NCBI RefSeq assembly: GCF_020404765.1
Contig: NZ_JAIVEM010000071.1
Location: forward strand, 124,001 to 188,000
Reading direction: 5' to 3'
Length of the DNA: 64,000 nucleotides
Source of the DNA: Paenibacillus sp. BJ-4
GTDB taxonomy: Bacteria > Bacillota > Bacilli > Paenibacillales > Paenibacillaceae
Position numbers and translations under genes: made by a program. Shown piece by piece: positions 6,955 through 15,643 of this stretch; position 1 is the stretch's first letter; each line of letters opens with the position of its first letter. The notes beneath the pieces were generated by a model. That model saw nothing but the letters and a program-made list of their open reading frames with translations. It did no database searches and had not been told where the DNA came from.

Positions 6955-9771
6955 TCAGATTGCTTTTGCCACACAGCACAGTTCATGACCCCGTTTCTCG
7001 CCCTGAAGTTTGGCCAGCAGCCCCATTCGTTCCGTAAAATCAAGCTCATCGTACAACGGATGGGCTTGTAGCAAGTCATCCAAACCGGAGGGAAGCTGAC
7101 GGGTGAACAAAGCAACCGGACGCAAGCCGGACTTGGCCAGCAGCAGCGTCAGTGTATGCTCCGAATAATGATACAAATGATCTTCCTCTGTGAATAAAGG
7201 TGAATAAACGCCGTAAGCCTCATTGGTAAACGAGTTTTTGTTGGGCACTGTCATATATAACGCCCCGTCAGGTTGAAGCTGTTCGCGTAAATCCGTCAAA
7301 AATGCGATCGGGTCCGCAATGTGCTCCAGCACATGCCAGCATGCAACGGCTTCGTATTGGTGATTCAAGGATAAATCAGTATCCTCTTCATTATCTTGTG
7401 TTTCATTCACTTCCTGAGTTTGAGCATCTTCTTCGATTTCACCGTTCCAGTAGCCTGGCATCAAATCTACATCATATTTGTCTTTGGCATAGGCACGCGA
7501 GTCAATAGAAGGCTCAATCCCCACTGCATTCCATCCACTTTGAAGGGCAGCATGGATAAATTCTCCGGTACCCGATCCGATCTCGAGCAAATTTCCTTTA
7601 CCGGGACTGAACATTTCCAGCAGCATGAGTCCAAAAAGGGCATGATCCCCGTAGGTTGAAGCCGCAGCACTATCGCGCATGGCAACCCAATTGACATTAT
7701 AAATCTCTGAGATCATATCCTCAGGCTGTATACGATCCACATCATTACGGAAAACCAAGCCACAGGAGCCGCATCCTATCAATGTAAAACGATCATAGCG
7801 ATGGAAAACACCCGTGTCGGATGAACCGCACAACTTGCACTTCATACCCTGCTCTGCTCCTTTTACCTTCCCATAAAATACGTCCTTTATTTCATCTTTG
7901 ATTTCCGGTTCGGGATTGGTAACAACCTGGACACTGGCAACCTTGACAACTTCCGTGGTGACAACATGATCGATATCTTCCTGTTCAGAGGCGGGTTCGT
8001 CCCCTACAATTTTGTTGTCTTGATCTATCCAGAGCGTGAGTCGGGGATTCGGGTCCAAAATCGATTCATATTGCTCTTTCCAGCCATAACGAGCATTCGG
8101 GTCCAGCAGCTGGTACCGTTCAAATTTTGCTGCACGAATAGCAGGTGTATACCATCCCCAATGCTGGATACGGTAGTTGCTAATCTCACTGGGAAGGTCA
8201 AGCACATTTTCGGGAAATCTCCCACAGTGCAACGACTGCTCCTTCCATTTATAAGAAAATCCTTCCTTGTATCGAATTAGAAAAGGGCGGTAGTACCGAT
8301 GAGCCTGCCAATAGTCATCATCACGGTAATGTGTGGAAGACCACATATCATACAGCCTGAAGCAAATCGTATCGCCTTTCGTTCCCGCCAACAAAGAATG
8401 TACCCCTTGAGCAAACCGGGATTCGAACATTTCGTCAGCATCCATATTCAAAATCCATTCCGGGGAGGAGGCCACAGTCTCTCTCCACTGCTGCTTCCGC
8501 AGTTCTACTTCATTGGTAAAGGAAGCTGTTTCATTACGGACTAAACGCAGTGGAATCCCCTTCAGTAGCTCTCGGCACAATTCACCGCTACCGTCATGGC
8601 TGCCATCATCGATAATGACCGCCTCATCAATGTATTCCCGATGACTTCGGAGCACATCTGTGAGCTTGCGATCCGCCTCATTGTATACCGTCATGCTCAG
8701 CGTCAGTTTGGGCTTGGAGGCAGCTGGTGTATGAAGCTCACTTTGACGTGGTCCGGAAAATGCTTGTGGCACAACAAAAGAATCCGCAGTGTACTTGGCA
8801 AAGACAGCAGACTCACGGAGATGATCTGGTATAATGGGAGGTTCAGAGTAGTTAGGGGTTCTTGATGGAGTGGAACGATTGTAGGTCAGAGAATGATCAG
8901 GAGTATCCGGGTGTTCTGCATGAGCTAAATAATACGGATGGTCCGTATTTGCAGCACTCGAAGTAAAATAGTTTAGGGCCGATAGCAGCTGCTCTGCCTT
9001 GATCCGATCCGCTTCCCGGTACAGATGCATCGCCGGATAGTACGTATCCACAAAAAGTGGGAATCCATACGCAGCCGCCCGGATACAAAAATGCCGATCT
9101 TCCCCCCAAAAGGAAACGTTTTTAATTTTACCAAAGTGAATTCCCGCTTCCAGCGCCCGTCTGCGGATTAAGGTACAAGCTCCCAGACCGCCCACCTCAT
9201 ACAAGCCCGGGACATGCAACTGGTGTATAAAATGCAACTCGCGATGCGCTTGTTCCTCTGCTGATAATACCTCTCCTTCTTCACGCTGAAACAGATTATA
9301 TTCGTCACTAAGCCATACTTGAGGCAACAGCGTTCCATCCGGCTGCCAACGTGTCCAGAAAATCTCGGATACGATATCCTTCTCCGTCTCTACCAGCCTG
9401 CACAAGGTACGGGAATGAAGAACCAAGTCTGAATCAACTAAAAAGAGCGCGTCATAATGATGCTGCAGCGCGTAGTCAATGAGACGATTTTTAAAGCCAG
9501 CCACTTTCCAGACGAGGGCAGGCGGCCAATAGTGAGTGTGCTCATCACTGCGATTCTCCACTTGCTGCTGGCCTTTCAACAAGGGCAAAACCCGCCCCGG
9601 CAGCCGATTGGCAAAATCAACAAGCCACTGGCTTGAGATTGGATTGTCATTATCATCAACAAACAAATAATCCGGCAGTACGTCAGGTGCGTCCAGTCGC
9701 TCCAATGCTTGAAGAAACAAAATCAACGTTTCGGGCTTCTGATGTATCGGACTTCCGATTAGTATACGCAT
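6955..9771 (-). CDS. Three-domain glycosyltransferase/glycosyltransferase/methyltransferase fusion
   Basis: A 938-residue protein. Residues about 1-270 form a glycosyltransferase-like domain (LFLVDSDLVLHS with a D-S-D metal site; WGEDRHFCIRAA). Residues about 350-590 are a second GT2 domain (LTLSMTVYNEAD, VIIDDGSHDGSG, LNMDADEMF). Residues about 640-935 hold a zinc-ribbon (CKLC...CGSCG) and a class I methyltransferase (LLEIGSGTGEF; CWHVLEHIADP), resembling the split seen in sugar C-methyltransferases. Linkers rich in Pro/Thr and in Glu/Val separate them. The start has a GGAGGCG site. It likely builds and methylates a surface or spore glycan with the downstream methyltransferase; this is inference. 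Confidence 0.75.
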   Translation of the reverse strand: MRILIGSPIHQKPETLILFLQALERLDAPDVLPDYLFVDDNDNPISSQWLVDFANRLPGRVLPLLKGQQQVENRSDEHTHYWPPALVWKVAGFKNRLIDYALQHHYDALFLVDSDLVLHSRTLCRLVETEKDIVSEIFWTRWQPDGTLLPQVWLSDEYNLFQREEGEVLSAEEQAHRELHFIHQLHVPGLYEVGGLGACTLIRRRALEAGIHFGKIKNVSFWGEDRHFCIRAAAYGFPLFVDTYYPAMHLYREADRIKAEQLLSALNYFTSSAANTDHPYYLAHAEHPDTPDHSLTYNRSTPSRTPNYSEPPIIPDHLRESAVFAKYTADSFVVPQAFSGPRQSELHTPAASKPKLTLSMTVYNEADRKLTDVLRSHREYIDEAVIIDDGSHDGSGELCRELLKGIPLRLVRNETASFTNEVELRKQQWRETVASSPEWILNMDADEMFESRFAQGVHSLLAGTKGDTICFRLYDMWSSTHYRDDDYWQAHRYYRPFLIRYKEGFSYKWKEQSLHCGRFPENVLDLPSEISNYRIQHWGWYTPAIRAAKFERYQLLDPNARYGWKEQYESILDPNPRLTLWIDQDNKIVGDEPASEQEDIDHVVTTEVVKVASVQVVTNPEPEIKDEIKDVFYGKVKGAEQGMKCKLCGSSDTGVFHRYDRFTLIGCGSCGLVFRNDVDRIQPEDMISEIYNVNWVAMRDSAAASTYGDHALFGLMLLEMFSPGKGNLLEIGSGTGEFIHAALQSGWNAVGIEPSIDSRAYAKDKYDVDLMPGYWNGEIEEDAQTQEVNETQDNEEDTDLSLNHQYEAVACWHVLEHIADPIAFLTDLREQLQPDGALYMTVPNKNSFTNEAYGVYSPLFTEEDHLYHYSEHTLTLLLAKSGLRPVALFTRQLPSGLDDLLQAHPLYDELDFTERMGLLAKLQGEKRGHELCCVAKAI

Positions 9772-10198
9772 AATTCAACGCCTCCATCAGGCGGAAGCCT
9801 CATACCCGTTTTCCTCCATGTCCTAGCGCATACCATAATTACGATCAAGCGATAAGGGAGTCAGCGTGATATGAATGGACCTTCACCTGGAAATATCAAT
9901 GAAACGACATCAGTACAAAAAATACAATCTCTCCATCCAATATAAAATCCATTTCCCGGTCACACGAGCTAATCCCGAATTCACGCATTTGCAAAATTAC
10001 AGCCCTTACAGAGTAAATTGAATGGTCTTATCCATGCCCTCCTCCCTGCATCAGACTTTGATCTTCTAATTTATTAGTGCGAGGATAAATTTATGATCAT
10101 CACATAACCTCCACACGTTCTATGAAATTGCTACATAATGAGCAAGCTATCCCAATAAAATAGAGGGTATACCAAGTTTTTTGGGAGGGACAAAGAGC
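9772..10198. other. Divergent intergenic region
   Basis: About 430 bases separate the minus-strand fusion gene from the plus-strand glycosyltransferase. No convincing gene was seen; a 24-codon ATG frame at 9871 has no good ribosome site. The AT-rich part near 10,080-10,170 probably carries the plus-strand promoter, but no clear -35/-10 pair could be fixed. Confidence 0.4.
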
Positions 10199-11275
10199 AT
10201 GGTAACTGTCAGCTTATGTATGATTGTCAAAAATGAAGAAGAAGCACTTCACACCTGTCTGAAATCGGTTCATGATCTGGTGGATGAAATCATTATCGTC
10301 GATACCGGCTCTACCGACCACACTCAAGAGGTGGCTGCATCATTCAACGCACGGATATACCCTTTTGCATGGTGTGACGATTTTTCTGCAGCCCGCAACT
10401 ATGCGTTTGATCAAGCCACACAGGACTATCAATTTTGGCTGGATGCTGACGACATACTGGAAGAAAAAGACCGGGTATCCTTTCTCAATTGGAAAAAACA
10501 ATCCACCCTCTCATATGACAGCATTACGATGGATTATGTGTTATCCGTAGATGAACAGGGACAGCCACTACATAAGCTGAAAAGAAACCGGATTGTACGC
10601 CGGGATCGTCAATTCAGATGGGTCGGATTTGTACACGAACTTCTGAATGTGACAGGCAGCATCTTTCACGCAAATATGGCGGTGACCCATAAAAAAATAC
10701 GCGCCTACAATGACCGTAATTTGCACATATACCTCAAGCACCGGGAACAGGGCACCGTATTTTCTGAACGAGATCACTACTACTTTGCTAATGAACTGTA
10801 TGACAACGGACGGACGATAGAAGCCATCCAGCAATATGAGCACTATCTGGGGCTGAATCAGGGATGGATTGAGGACCGGATTGCTGCTTGCTTTAAGCTT
10901 GCGGATTGCTACGGTCGCCAAGGCCAAAAGCAGGAGCAGCGGATGGCGCTGCTTCGCACACTTAACCTCGATGCACCGCGCCCCCAGTTCTGCTGTGCCT
11001 TTGGCAATTTGTTCATTGAAGACCAGCAGTATGCACAAGCCATTTATTGGTTCAGACAGGCCACACGGATTGAGCCGCCACAAGATGTCATGGCCTTAAC
11101 TAATTCGTCGTACCACACTTGGCTGCCGCACTTGCAATTATGCCTGTGTTATGACCGAATCGGAGACATTGAAAAGGCAAAATTGCATCATCGCATGGCC
11201 CAGTTACATCATCCTACTCATCCGAGTGTTTTATATAATGAGCAGTATTTTGCGCAGCTAGAACAACAGGGATGA
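10199..11275 (+). CDS. GT2-family glycosyltransferase with C-terminal TPR-like repeats
   Basis: The frame opens at TTG 10181, but GGGAGGG lies inside that extension, so the ATG at 10199 is the start. Residues 1-100 carry SLCMIVKNEEEAL, IIIVDTGSTDHTQEVA and FWLDADD, the GT-A nucleotide-sugar and D-x-D metal site of family 2. The C-terminal half has helical TPR-like units (YFANELYDNGRTIEAIQQYEHYL; CFKLADCYGRQGQ; AIYWFRQATRIEP). Similar proteins include peptide and protein glycosyltransferases of the SunS type, where repeats hold the acceptor. Acceptor unknown here. Confidence 0.8.
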   Translation: MVTVSLCMIVKNEEEALHTCLKSVHDLVDEIIIVDTGSTDHTQEVAASFNARIYPFAWCDDFSAARNYAFDQATQDYQFWLDADDILEEKDRVSFLNWKKQSTLSYDSITMDYVLSVDEQGQPLHKLKRNRIVRRDRQFRWVGFVHELLNVTGSIFHANMAVTHKKIRAYNDRNLHIYLKHREQGTVFSERDHYYFANELYDNGRTIEAIQQYEHYLGLNQGWIEDRIAACFKLADCYGRQGQKQEQRMALLRTLNLDAPRPQFCCAFGNLFIEDQQYAQAIYWFRQATRIEPPQDVMALTNSSYHTWLPHLQLCLCYDRIGDIEKAKLHHRMAQLHHPTHPSVLYNEQYFAQLEQQG

Positions 11276-11330
11276 GGAAGACGAACACTTAGGAAGTTGT
11301 TCCTCTTAAATTCATTCCAGGTAAAGGAAA

Positions 11331-11365
11331 AAGGCCACCTGCACTTGATGCTTGCAGATGGCCTT
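11331..11365. terminator. Bidirectional terminator between convergent genes
   Basis: AAGGCCACCTGCA at 11331 pairs with TGCAGATGGCCTT ending at 11365 with one mismatch. On the minus strand the stem is followed by TTTTTCC, on the plus strand by a T-rich tail. It separates the glycosyltransferase from convergent cotJC. Confidence 0.7.
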
Positions 11366-11425
11366 CCCTATTTTAATAATGTATCGGACGAGAAAACAAA
11401 TAAAACCAGTGCTGTTTAAAAACTC

Positions 11426-11995
11426 TCAAAATACTTTTTTCCGGTCGCGTTCCCCCTTCAAAATTTCCACAGACTCACGGAAACGCAGCGAATGGATCAC
11501 TTCTCGCTCACGCAAAAACTTCAAACTATCCTGCAAATCCACATCGTCAGTCAGATCAATCAGCCACTGGTATGTAGCTCTTGCCTTTTCCTCTGCCGCA
11601 ATGTCCTCATACAAATCCGCAATGGGGTCGCCTTTGGCTTGAATATAGGTCGCTGTAAAAGGAACCCCGCCTGCGTTTTCGTAAAATAATGCACGATCAT
11701 GCGCCGCATAATGTTCGCCCAGACCGGCTGCCTTCAATTGCTCCACACTTGCATCCTTCGTCAGCTTGTAAATCATCGTGGCAATCATCTCAAGATGCGC
11801 AAATTCCTCTGTCCCGATGTCATTCAGTACACCGATGACCTTATCAGGAATGGTATAACGCTGATTCAAATACCGCAAAGCTGCGGCGAGCTCACCATCC
11901 GCTCCCCCATACTGCTCCATGAGCAACTTGGCCATGTGAGGATCACATTTGCTAACACGTACGGGATATTGCAGCTTCTTCTCATATACCCACAT
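11426..11995 (-). CDS. cotJC: CotJC spore coat protein, manganese-catalase fold
   Basis: A 189-residue ferritin-like protein of the manganese-catalase family. It begins MWVYEKKLQYPV as CotJC proteins do, with LMEQYGGADGELAAALRYLNQRY and GVLNDIGTEEFAHLEMI providing the E and E-x-x-H type di-metal ligands, then EDIAAEEKARATYQWLIDL later. CotJC is an inner spore-coat component that assembles with CotJA. A GGAGG site precedes the ATG. It is the last gene of a cotJA-cotJB-cotJC order matching B. subtilis. Confidence 0.92.
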   Translation of the reverse strand: MWVYEKKLQYPVRVSKCDPHMAKLLMEQYGGADGELAAALRYLNQRYTIPDKVIGVLNDIGTEEFAHLEMIATMIYKLTKDASVEQLKAAGLGEHYAAHDRALFYENAGGVPFTATYIQAKGDPIADLYEDIAAEEKARATYQWLIDLTDDVDLQDSLKFLREREVIHSLRFRESVEILKGERDRKKVF

Positions 11996-12028
11996 TTATG
12001 TTCCTCCTTTAAAAAAGGTTGTACCTGC

Positions 12029-12508
12029 CTATACCTGCCACGGCCAAGGGGCTTGGCTCCACTCCCAAGGATATTTGGAATAGGCACGGCCAAAGTTTTG
12101 CAAAGGCCCATATAGAAGCTGGTACTCGTTAGCAATCGCTGTTCTTTCCTGTGTGAGCTTGTTGAACTGTTCAATGGCCTGCAGATCATCCGGGTGTGTA
12201 TCCAGATACAAATTAAGCTCTACCAACACAAAATCCACCGCTTGGAGCTTCTCCAACAGCGCATAAAACTGTGCATCCCCCGGTTTGGTTTGGGGCGTAT
12301 AGCCCGGGGCCGGGTTTCTGCCTTGATTGTAGTCCTCTGTTTGGCCCTGGTACTGGTTTTGGTTTTGGAACTGGTTTTGATATTGATACTGGTACGAATT
12401 TGAATAGGGACTATGATATTGATTCTGCTGTTGCTGTTGATACTGACTCTCTTGCTCGTTTTGCTGTTGAAACTGGTTGTTGGACTGACCCTGATTTGGA
12501 TGCTCCAT
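12029..12508 (-). CDS. cotJB: CotJB with long Gln/Asn/Tyr-rich N-terminal extension
   Basis: Residues about 80-159 (FYALLEKLQAVDFVLVELNLYLDTHPDD through KYPWEWSQAPWPWQV) are a recognisable CotJB. Residues 1-75 are almost entirely Q, N, Y, S and P in short Q-N-Q-Y style repeats. B. subtilis CotJB is about half this length, so the extension is an addition. GGGGGAGG precedes the ATG, which supports the long start. It lies between cotJA and cotJC in a tight operon. The extension resembles a disordered, self-associating coat segment; that role is inferred. Confidence 0.88.
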   Translation of the reverse strand: MEHPNQGQSNNQFQQQNEQESQYQQQQQNQYHSPYSNSYQYQYQNQFQNQNQYQGQTEDYNQGRNPAPGYTPQTKPGDAQFYALLEKLQAVDFVLVELNLYLDTHPDDLQAIEQFNKLTQERTAIANEYQLLYGPLQNFGRAYSKYPWEWSQAPWPWQV

Positions 12509-12509
12509 T

Positions 12510-12734
12510 CTACTCGCCTCCCCCCTGGTTTCTCTTAGGCTGATAAGGGCTGTAAAGCAAAGGCCATAGTGTTCCCTTCGTCAGTGCCTCTTCCGGACTG
12601 AATTGGGGCAGACCGGGGGGCTGAAATTGCACAAACAAATTAGGCGGTAGCACAAAAGTCTTGCACAGAATGGGCGGACACGGATCGAACGGGCCGACAA
12701 ACGGAGCATACTCACCTTGCTGGGGAAATTTCAC
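12510..12734 (-). CDS. cotJA: CotJA spore coat-associated protein
   Basis: A 74-residue protein starting at GTG behind AAAGGAGGTC. It shows the CotJA pattern of Pro-rich P-F-x-P-C-P-P-I and YAPFVGPFDPCPPIL, followed by LFVQFQPPGLPQFSPEEALTKGTLWPLLYSPY. CotJA is required for CotJC incorporation into the coat. It is first in the operon; the cotJB ATG lies one base beyond its stop. Confidence 0.92.
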   Translation of the reverse strand: MKFPQQGEYAPFVGPFDPCPPILCKTFVLPPNLFVQFQPPGLPQFSPEEALTKGTLWPLLYSPYQPKRNQGGGE

Positions 12735-12821
12735 GGGCCGGGACCTCCTTTGATTGATCCATCTGCTTTACTATTCAACATATGCCGCATCGCCCAAGTC
12801 TCGAACAAAAAAATTATAGAT

Positions 12822-12866
12822 AAAAAAAGAACCTTCAAAACCACGTTAACGTGGAATCAAAGGCTC
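12822..12866 (-). terminator. Intrinsic terminator after the CNNM-family gene
   Basis: On the minus strand a GAGCCTTTGATTCCACGTT arm pairs with AACGTGGTTTTGAAGGTTC, with a few mismatches, followed by seven T (12828-12822). It is placed 60 bases after the stop of the 12926-14311 gene and before the cotJ promoter region. Confidence 0.8.
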
Positions 12867-12925
12867 CTTGTCTATTCCTCTATAATAACTTACATACCTG
12901 AACTGACCGCACCTATCTATTGGGA

Positions 12926-14311
12926 TCAGGATTCATCGGTAGAAAGCTCATCTTCAATCATAAGTTCAGGCTTGCGATGAATCTTAACCCGCATAATGCG
13001 AAGCCTGGTTGCTTCCTCCACCTCAAAGGTCAGATTATAAAACTCAATTTTCTTCCCCTTCACCGGGCTGCCTTCCAATTCCTTGAACAGCCAGCCTCCG
13101 ATGGAATCCACCTCGTCATCTTCAATGTTCACACCAGTCAAATCATTGACATCCTCAATGAGCATACGGCCGTCCACAGAGATAAAGTTTTCCTTTATTT
13201 CCACGCTCGGACGCTCATCCTCAAACTCATCATAGAGGTCCCCGACGATTTCCTCCAATATTTCCTCAGCTGTCAGCAGCCCGGCCGTTCCGCCGTACTC
13301 ATCCACCACGAGGGTCATTTGGGAATGCTTTTTCTGCATAAGACGGAGCACATGACTAACTTCCATCGACTCCGGTACATTCAAAATAGGACGAACTACC
13401 GAGGCCAGATCCAGTTGCTCCCCCTGCTCAGCTAACAGAAGATCCGTAATATGAACAAAGCCGATAATCTGATCTTTGTCCTCGACCGCTACCGGGTAGC
13501 GAGAATGCTTGGTATCACTGATGATTTTCAGGTTTTCCTTGAACGATAAGTTTGTGTACAAACAATCCATATCCGTACGGGGCAGCATAATTTCACGGGC
13601 AAGCAAGTCGGAAAAATCAAAAATATTATCCATCAGCTTGATTTCGTCCTTATCAATAACCCCGCTTTTGGCGCTCTGATTCATCAATATCCGAATTTCT
13701 TCCTCCGAATGCGCCGCTTCGGCTTCACTTGCCGGCTGGATACCGAATGTTCGCAGCAGTAAATTCGCAGCGGAATTCAACACCCAGATCACGGGCAGAA
13801 AAATCTTGTAAAAGAGCAGCAAAGGAGCTGATAAAAATAACGCCACCCCTTCGGTTTTCTGAATCGCCAGAGACTTTGGAGCCAGCTCGCCCAATACAAT
13901 ATGCAAAAAGGTAATAACGCAAAATCCAACAATTACGGATACTGTTGTAATCAGTGTACCGTCAGTTATACCAAGTCTATACATGAGTGGCTCAATCAGG
14001 TACCCGGATACCGCTGGTTCACCGATCCAGCCCAAGCCCAATGAAGCCAGCGTAATGCCCAGTTGGGTGGCGGACAGATAAGCATCCAGCTTTTGGTTCA
14101 CCTTCAGCGCATAGCCTGCCAGGCGATGACCCTCGCTTTGGAGCTGCGTCAATCGAGATTGGCGCATTTTGACCAGCGAAAACTCTGCGGCCACAAATAC
14201 ACCGTTAAGAAAGACAAGCAGCAGTACCAAGAGGAGATTCACAACTAGCAATCCCCAATGAAACTCGGTATGACCTTCCAATACGAACTCCCCATTTCTT
14301 ATAGATAACAT
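12926..14311 (-). CDS. CNNM / HlyC-CorC family membrane protein with CBS pair
   Basis: A 461-residue protein in the order DUF21 transmembrane domain (residues about 20-200, starting LLVVNLLLVLLLVFLNGVFVAAEFS), tandem CBS domains (MLPRTDMDCLYTNLSFKENL; HITDLLLAEQ; VDEYGGTAGLLTAEEIL) and a C-terminal CorC_HlyC domain (VDGRMLIEDVNDLTGV). Members are linked to Mg2+ and divalent-cation homeostasis. The listed ATG has a weak site; a TTG at 14281 behind GGGGAG is an alternative start. A perfect palindrome lies upstream. Confidence 0.88.
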   Translation of the reverse strand: MLSIRNGEFVLEGHTEFHWGLLVVNLLLVLLLVFLNGVFVAAEFSLVKMRQSRLTQLQSEGHRLAGYALKVNQKLDAYLSATQLGITLASLGLGWIGEPAVSGYLIEPLMYRLGITDGTLITTVSVIVGFCVITFLHIVLGELAPKSLAIQKTEGVALFLSAPLLLFYKIFLPVIWVLNSAANLLLRTFGIQPASEAEAAHSEEEIRILMNQSAKSGVIDKDEIKLMDNIFDFSDLLAREIMLPRTDMDCLYTNLSFKENLKIISDTKHSRYPVAVEDKDQIIGFVHITDLLLAEQGEQLDLASVVRPILNVPESMEVSHVLRLMQKKHSQMTLVVDEYGGTAGLLTAEEILEEIVGDLYDEFEDERPSVEIKENFISVDGRMLIEDVNDLTGVNIEDDEVDSIGGWLFKELEGSPVKGKKIEFYNLTFEVEEATRLRIMRVKIHRKPELMIEDELSTDES

Positions 14312-14364
14312 TCTGCATCATTTGACTTGCAATGCTCATCGTGAATTCTCTAGACGAATTAGAG

Positions 14365-14386
14365 CAATTCAATCTAGATTGAATTG
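14365..14386. promoter_or_regulatory. Perfect 22-bp palindrome upstream of the CNNM-family gene
   Basis: CAATTCAATCT is followed at once by its exact reverse complement. It lies 54 bases upstream of the CNNM start and 30 bases past the YfkAB stop. No T-run follows, so an operator for a dimeric regulator is more likely than a terminator. Confidence 0.5.
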
Positions 14387-14415
14387 AAAGTTGCGAATGA
14401 AAACATGCAACATGC

Positions 14416-15546
14416 TTATAGTTGTAATGCTTTTCTTGATTTAAAATCTACTCCCTTGTAATACATATCCGCGACAAGCAGATTCGGTCCGCAGCAGGCA
14501 GCAGCATCACAATGACAGTTAACGGTCTGGTTTAGCGGGTGCTCATTCAGCCATTCACCGAAAATTTCGTCCAAACCTTGCTCCTGAATGTTTCCAAAAG
14601 CAGGAATGTCTGCGAAATCCGTCACATACACGCTACCCGTGAACATATTTACATTAACGCGGTTTCTACCGTCCGGATCATTACGAACCGTAATATTCGG
14701 TTCCTGGCGCAGGCGGCGAAGCAGCTTGCGATCCTCCTCCTGATCGGAGCAAGCAAAGAACGGCAGGGTACCAAATAACATCCACATATCCTGGTTACGC
14801 ACATCCAGCAGCTTATGGATAGCGCTGCGCATATCGCCCAGTGAGAGCACAGGCAGGGCAGAGGCAAAATTTGATGCGTACATTGGATGGACCTCATGCC
14901 GTCGGCATCCCATTTCATTGATTAACTGATGAATGCCATCCAGCTTCGTGTGAGTCCGATAATTAATCATGGATTCAGCTGAAATGAACATGCCCATCTC
15001 GCTTAATTTACGGGCATTCTCCACCATTTTCTCATAAAGGCGAACAGCACCCGCGCGTGGAGTCGGACGTCCGGTATTCGCAAAACCCACTTCATAAAAA
15101 TCGTCGGCATTCAAATAATTAAATGATATATGCATGACATCCAAATAAGGAAGCATCTTCTCATACCGGCGGATATCCAATGTCAGGTTGGAGTTTATTT
15201 GTGAGCGAATGCCGCGCTCCTTGGCATATTTCAGCAGTGGTACGATCACCTCATCAACCGTTTTATCGAGCAAAGCAGGTTCTCCGCCTGTAATACTGAT
15301 CGTCTCCAGATGCTCAACCTCATCCAACCGCTTCAGCATCAGATCTAACGGTAGGAAAGGGGCCTCCTTCATGACTAGCATATCGCCAACAGCGCAATGC
15401 TCACAGCGCATATTGCACAGATGCGTCACGGTCATTTCCACACTTGTCAGCAAATGACGACCATATGTGCGCAGCGAGGCAATCGGGTCCCACGGATCGT
15501 ATGCTGGCGATATTGGGGGAAATGTGTTGTTTTGTAGAACTGTCAT
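14416..15546 (-). CDS. yfkAB: YfkAB radical SAM protein
   Basis: A 376-residue radical SAM enzyme. The 4Fe-4S motif is CNMRCEHC near residue 43, followed by ISITGGEPALLD, the SAM-binding GGE. A C-terminal NCHCDAAACCGPN gives the C-x-C-x4-C motif that names the YfkAB family (radical SAM/CxCxxxxC). In some Bacillus annotations this is split into yfkA and yfkB; here it is one frame. Substrate is unknown. An AAGGTG site precedes the ATG. Confidence 0.9.
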   Translation of the reverse strand: MTVLQNNTFPPISPAYDPWDPIASLRTYGRHLLTSVEMTVTHLCNMRCEHCAVGDMLVMKEAPFLPLDLMLKRLDEVEHLETISITGGEPALLDKTVDEVIVPLLKYAKERGIRSQINSNLTLDIRRYEKMLPYLDVMHISFNYLNADDFYEVGFANTGRPTPRAGAVRLYEKMVENARKLSEMGMFISAESMINYRTHTKLDGIHQLINEMGCRRHEVHPMYASNFASALPVLSLGDMRSAIHKLLDVRNQDMWMLFGTLPFFACSDQEEDRKLLRRLRQEPNITVRNDPDGRNRVNVNMFTGSVYVTDFADIPAFGNIQEQGLDEIFGEWLNEHPLNQTVNCHCDAAACCGPNLLVADMYYKGVDFKSRKALQL

Positions 15547-15643
15547 TATGTTTTCACCTTATTTCTGTTATTAACCTCAAAAGACGTATAAATATCATAT
15601 CATGATGTGTAAAGCGTCTGCATGCTTTCTTCCACATCTTCTG

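Noticed and set aside
8400..8440. tRNA-like GATTCGAAC sequence
   Set aside because: It lies in the coding region of the glycosyltransferase fusion and lacks the other arms.
9871..9945. 24-codon plus-strand frame in the intergenic gap
   Set aside because: No ribosome site and no match to known small proteins.
10568..11083. 171-codon minus-strand frame
   Set aside because: Shadow of the GT2-TPR glycosyltransferase; no start signal or family match.
12920..13435. 171-codon plus-strand frame inside the CNNM-family gene
   Set aside because: It is the reverse shadow of a well supported coding region with DUF21 and CBS domains, and it has no ribosome site or domain.
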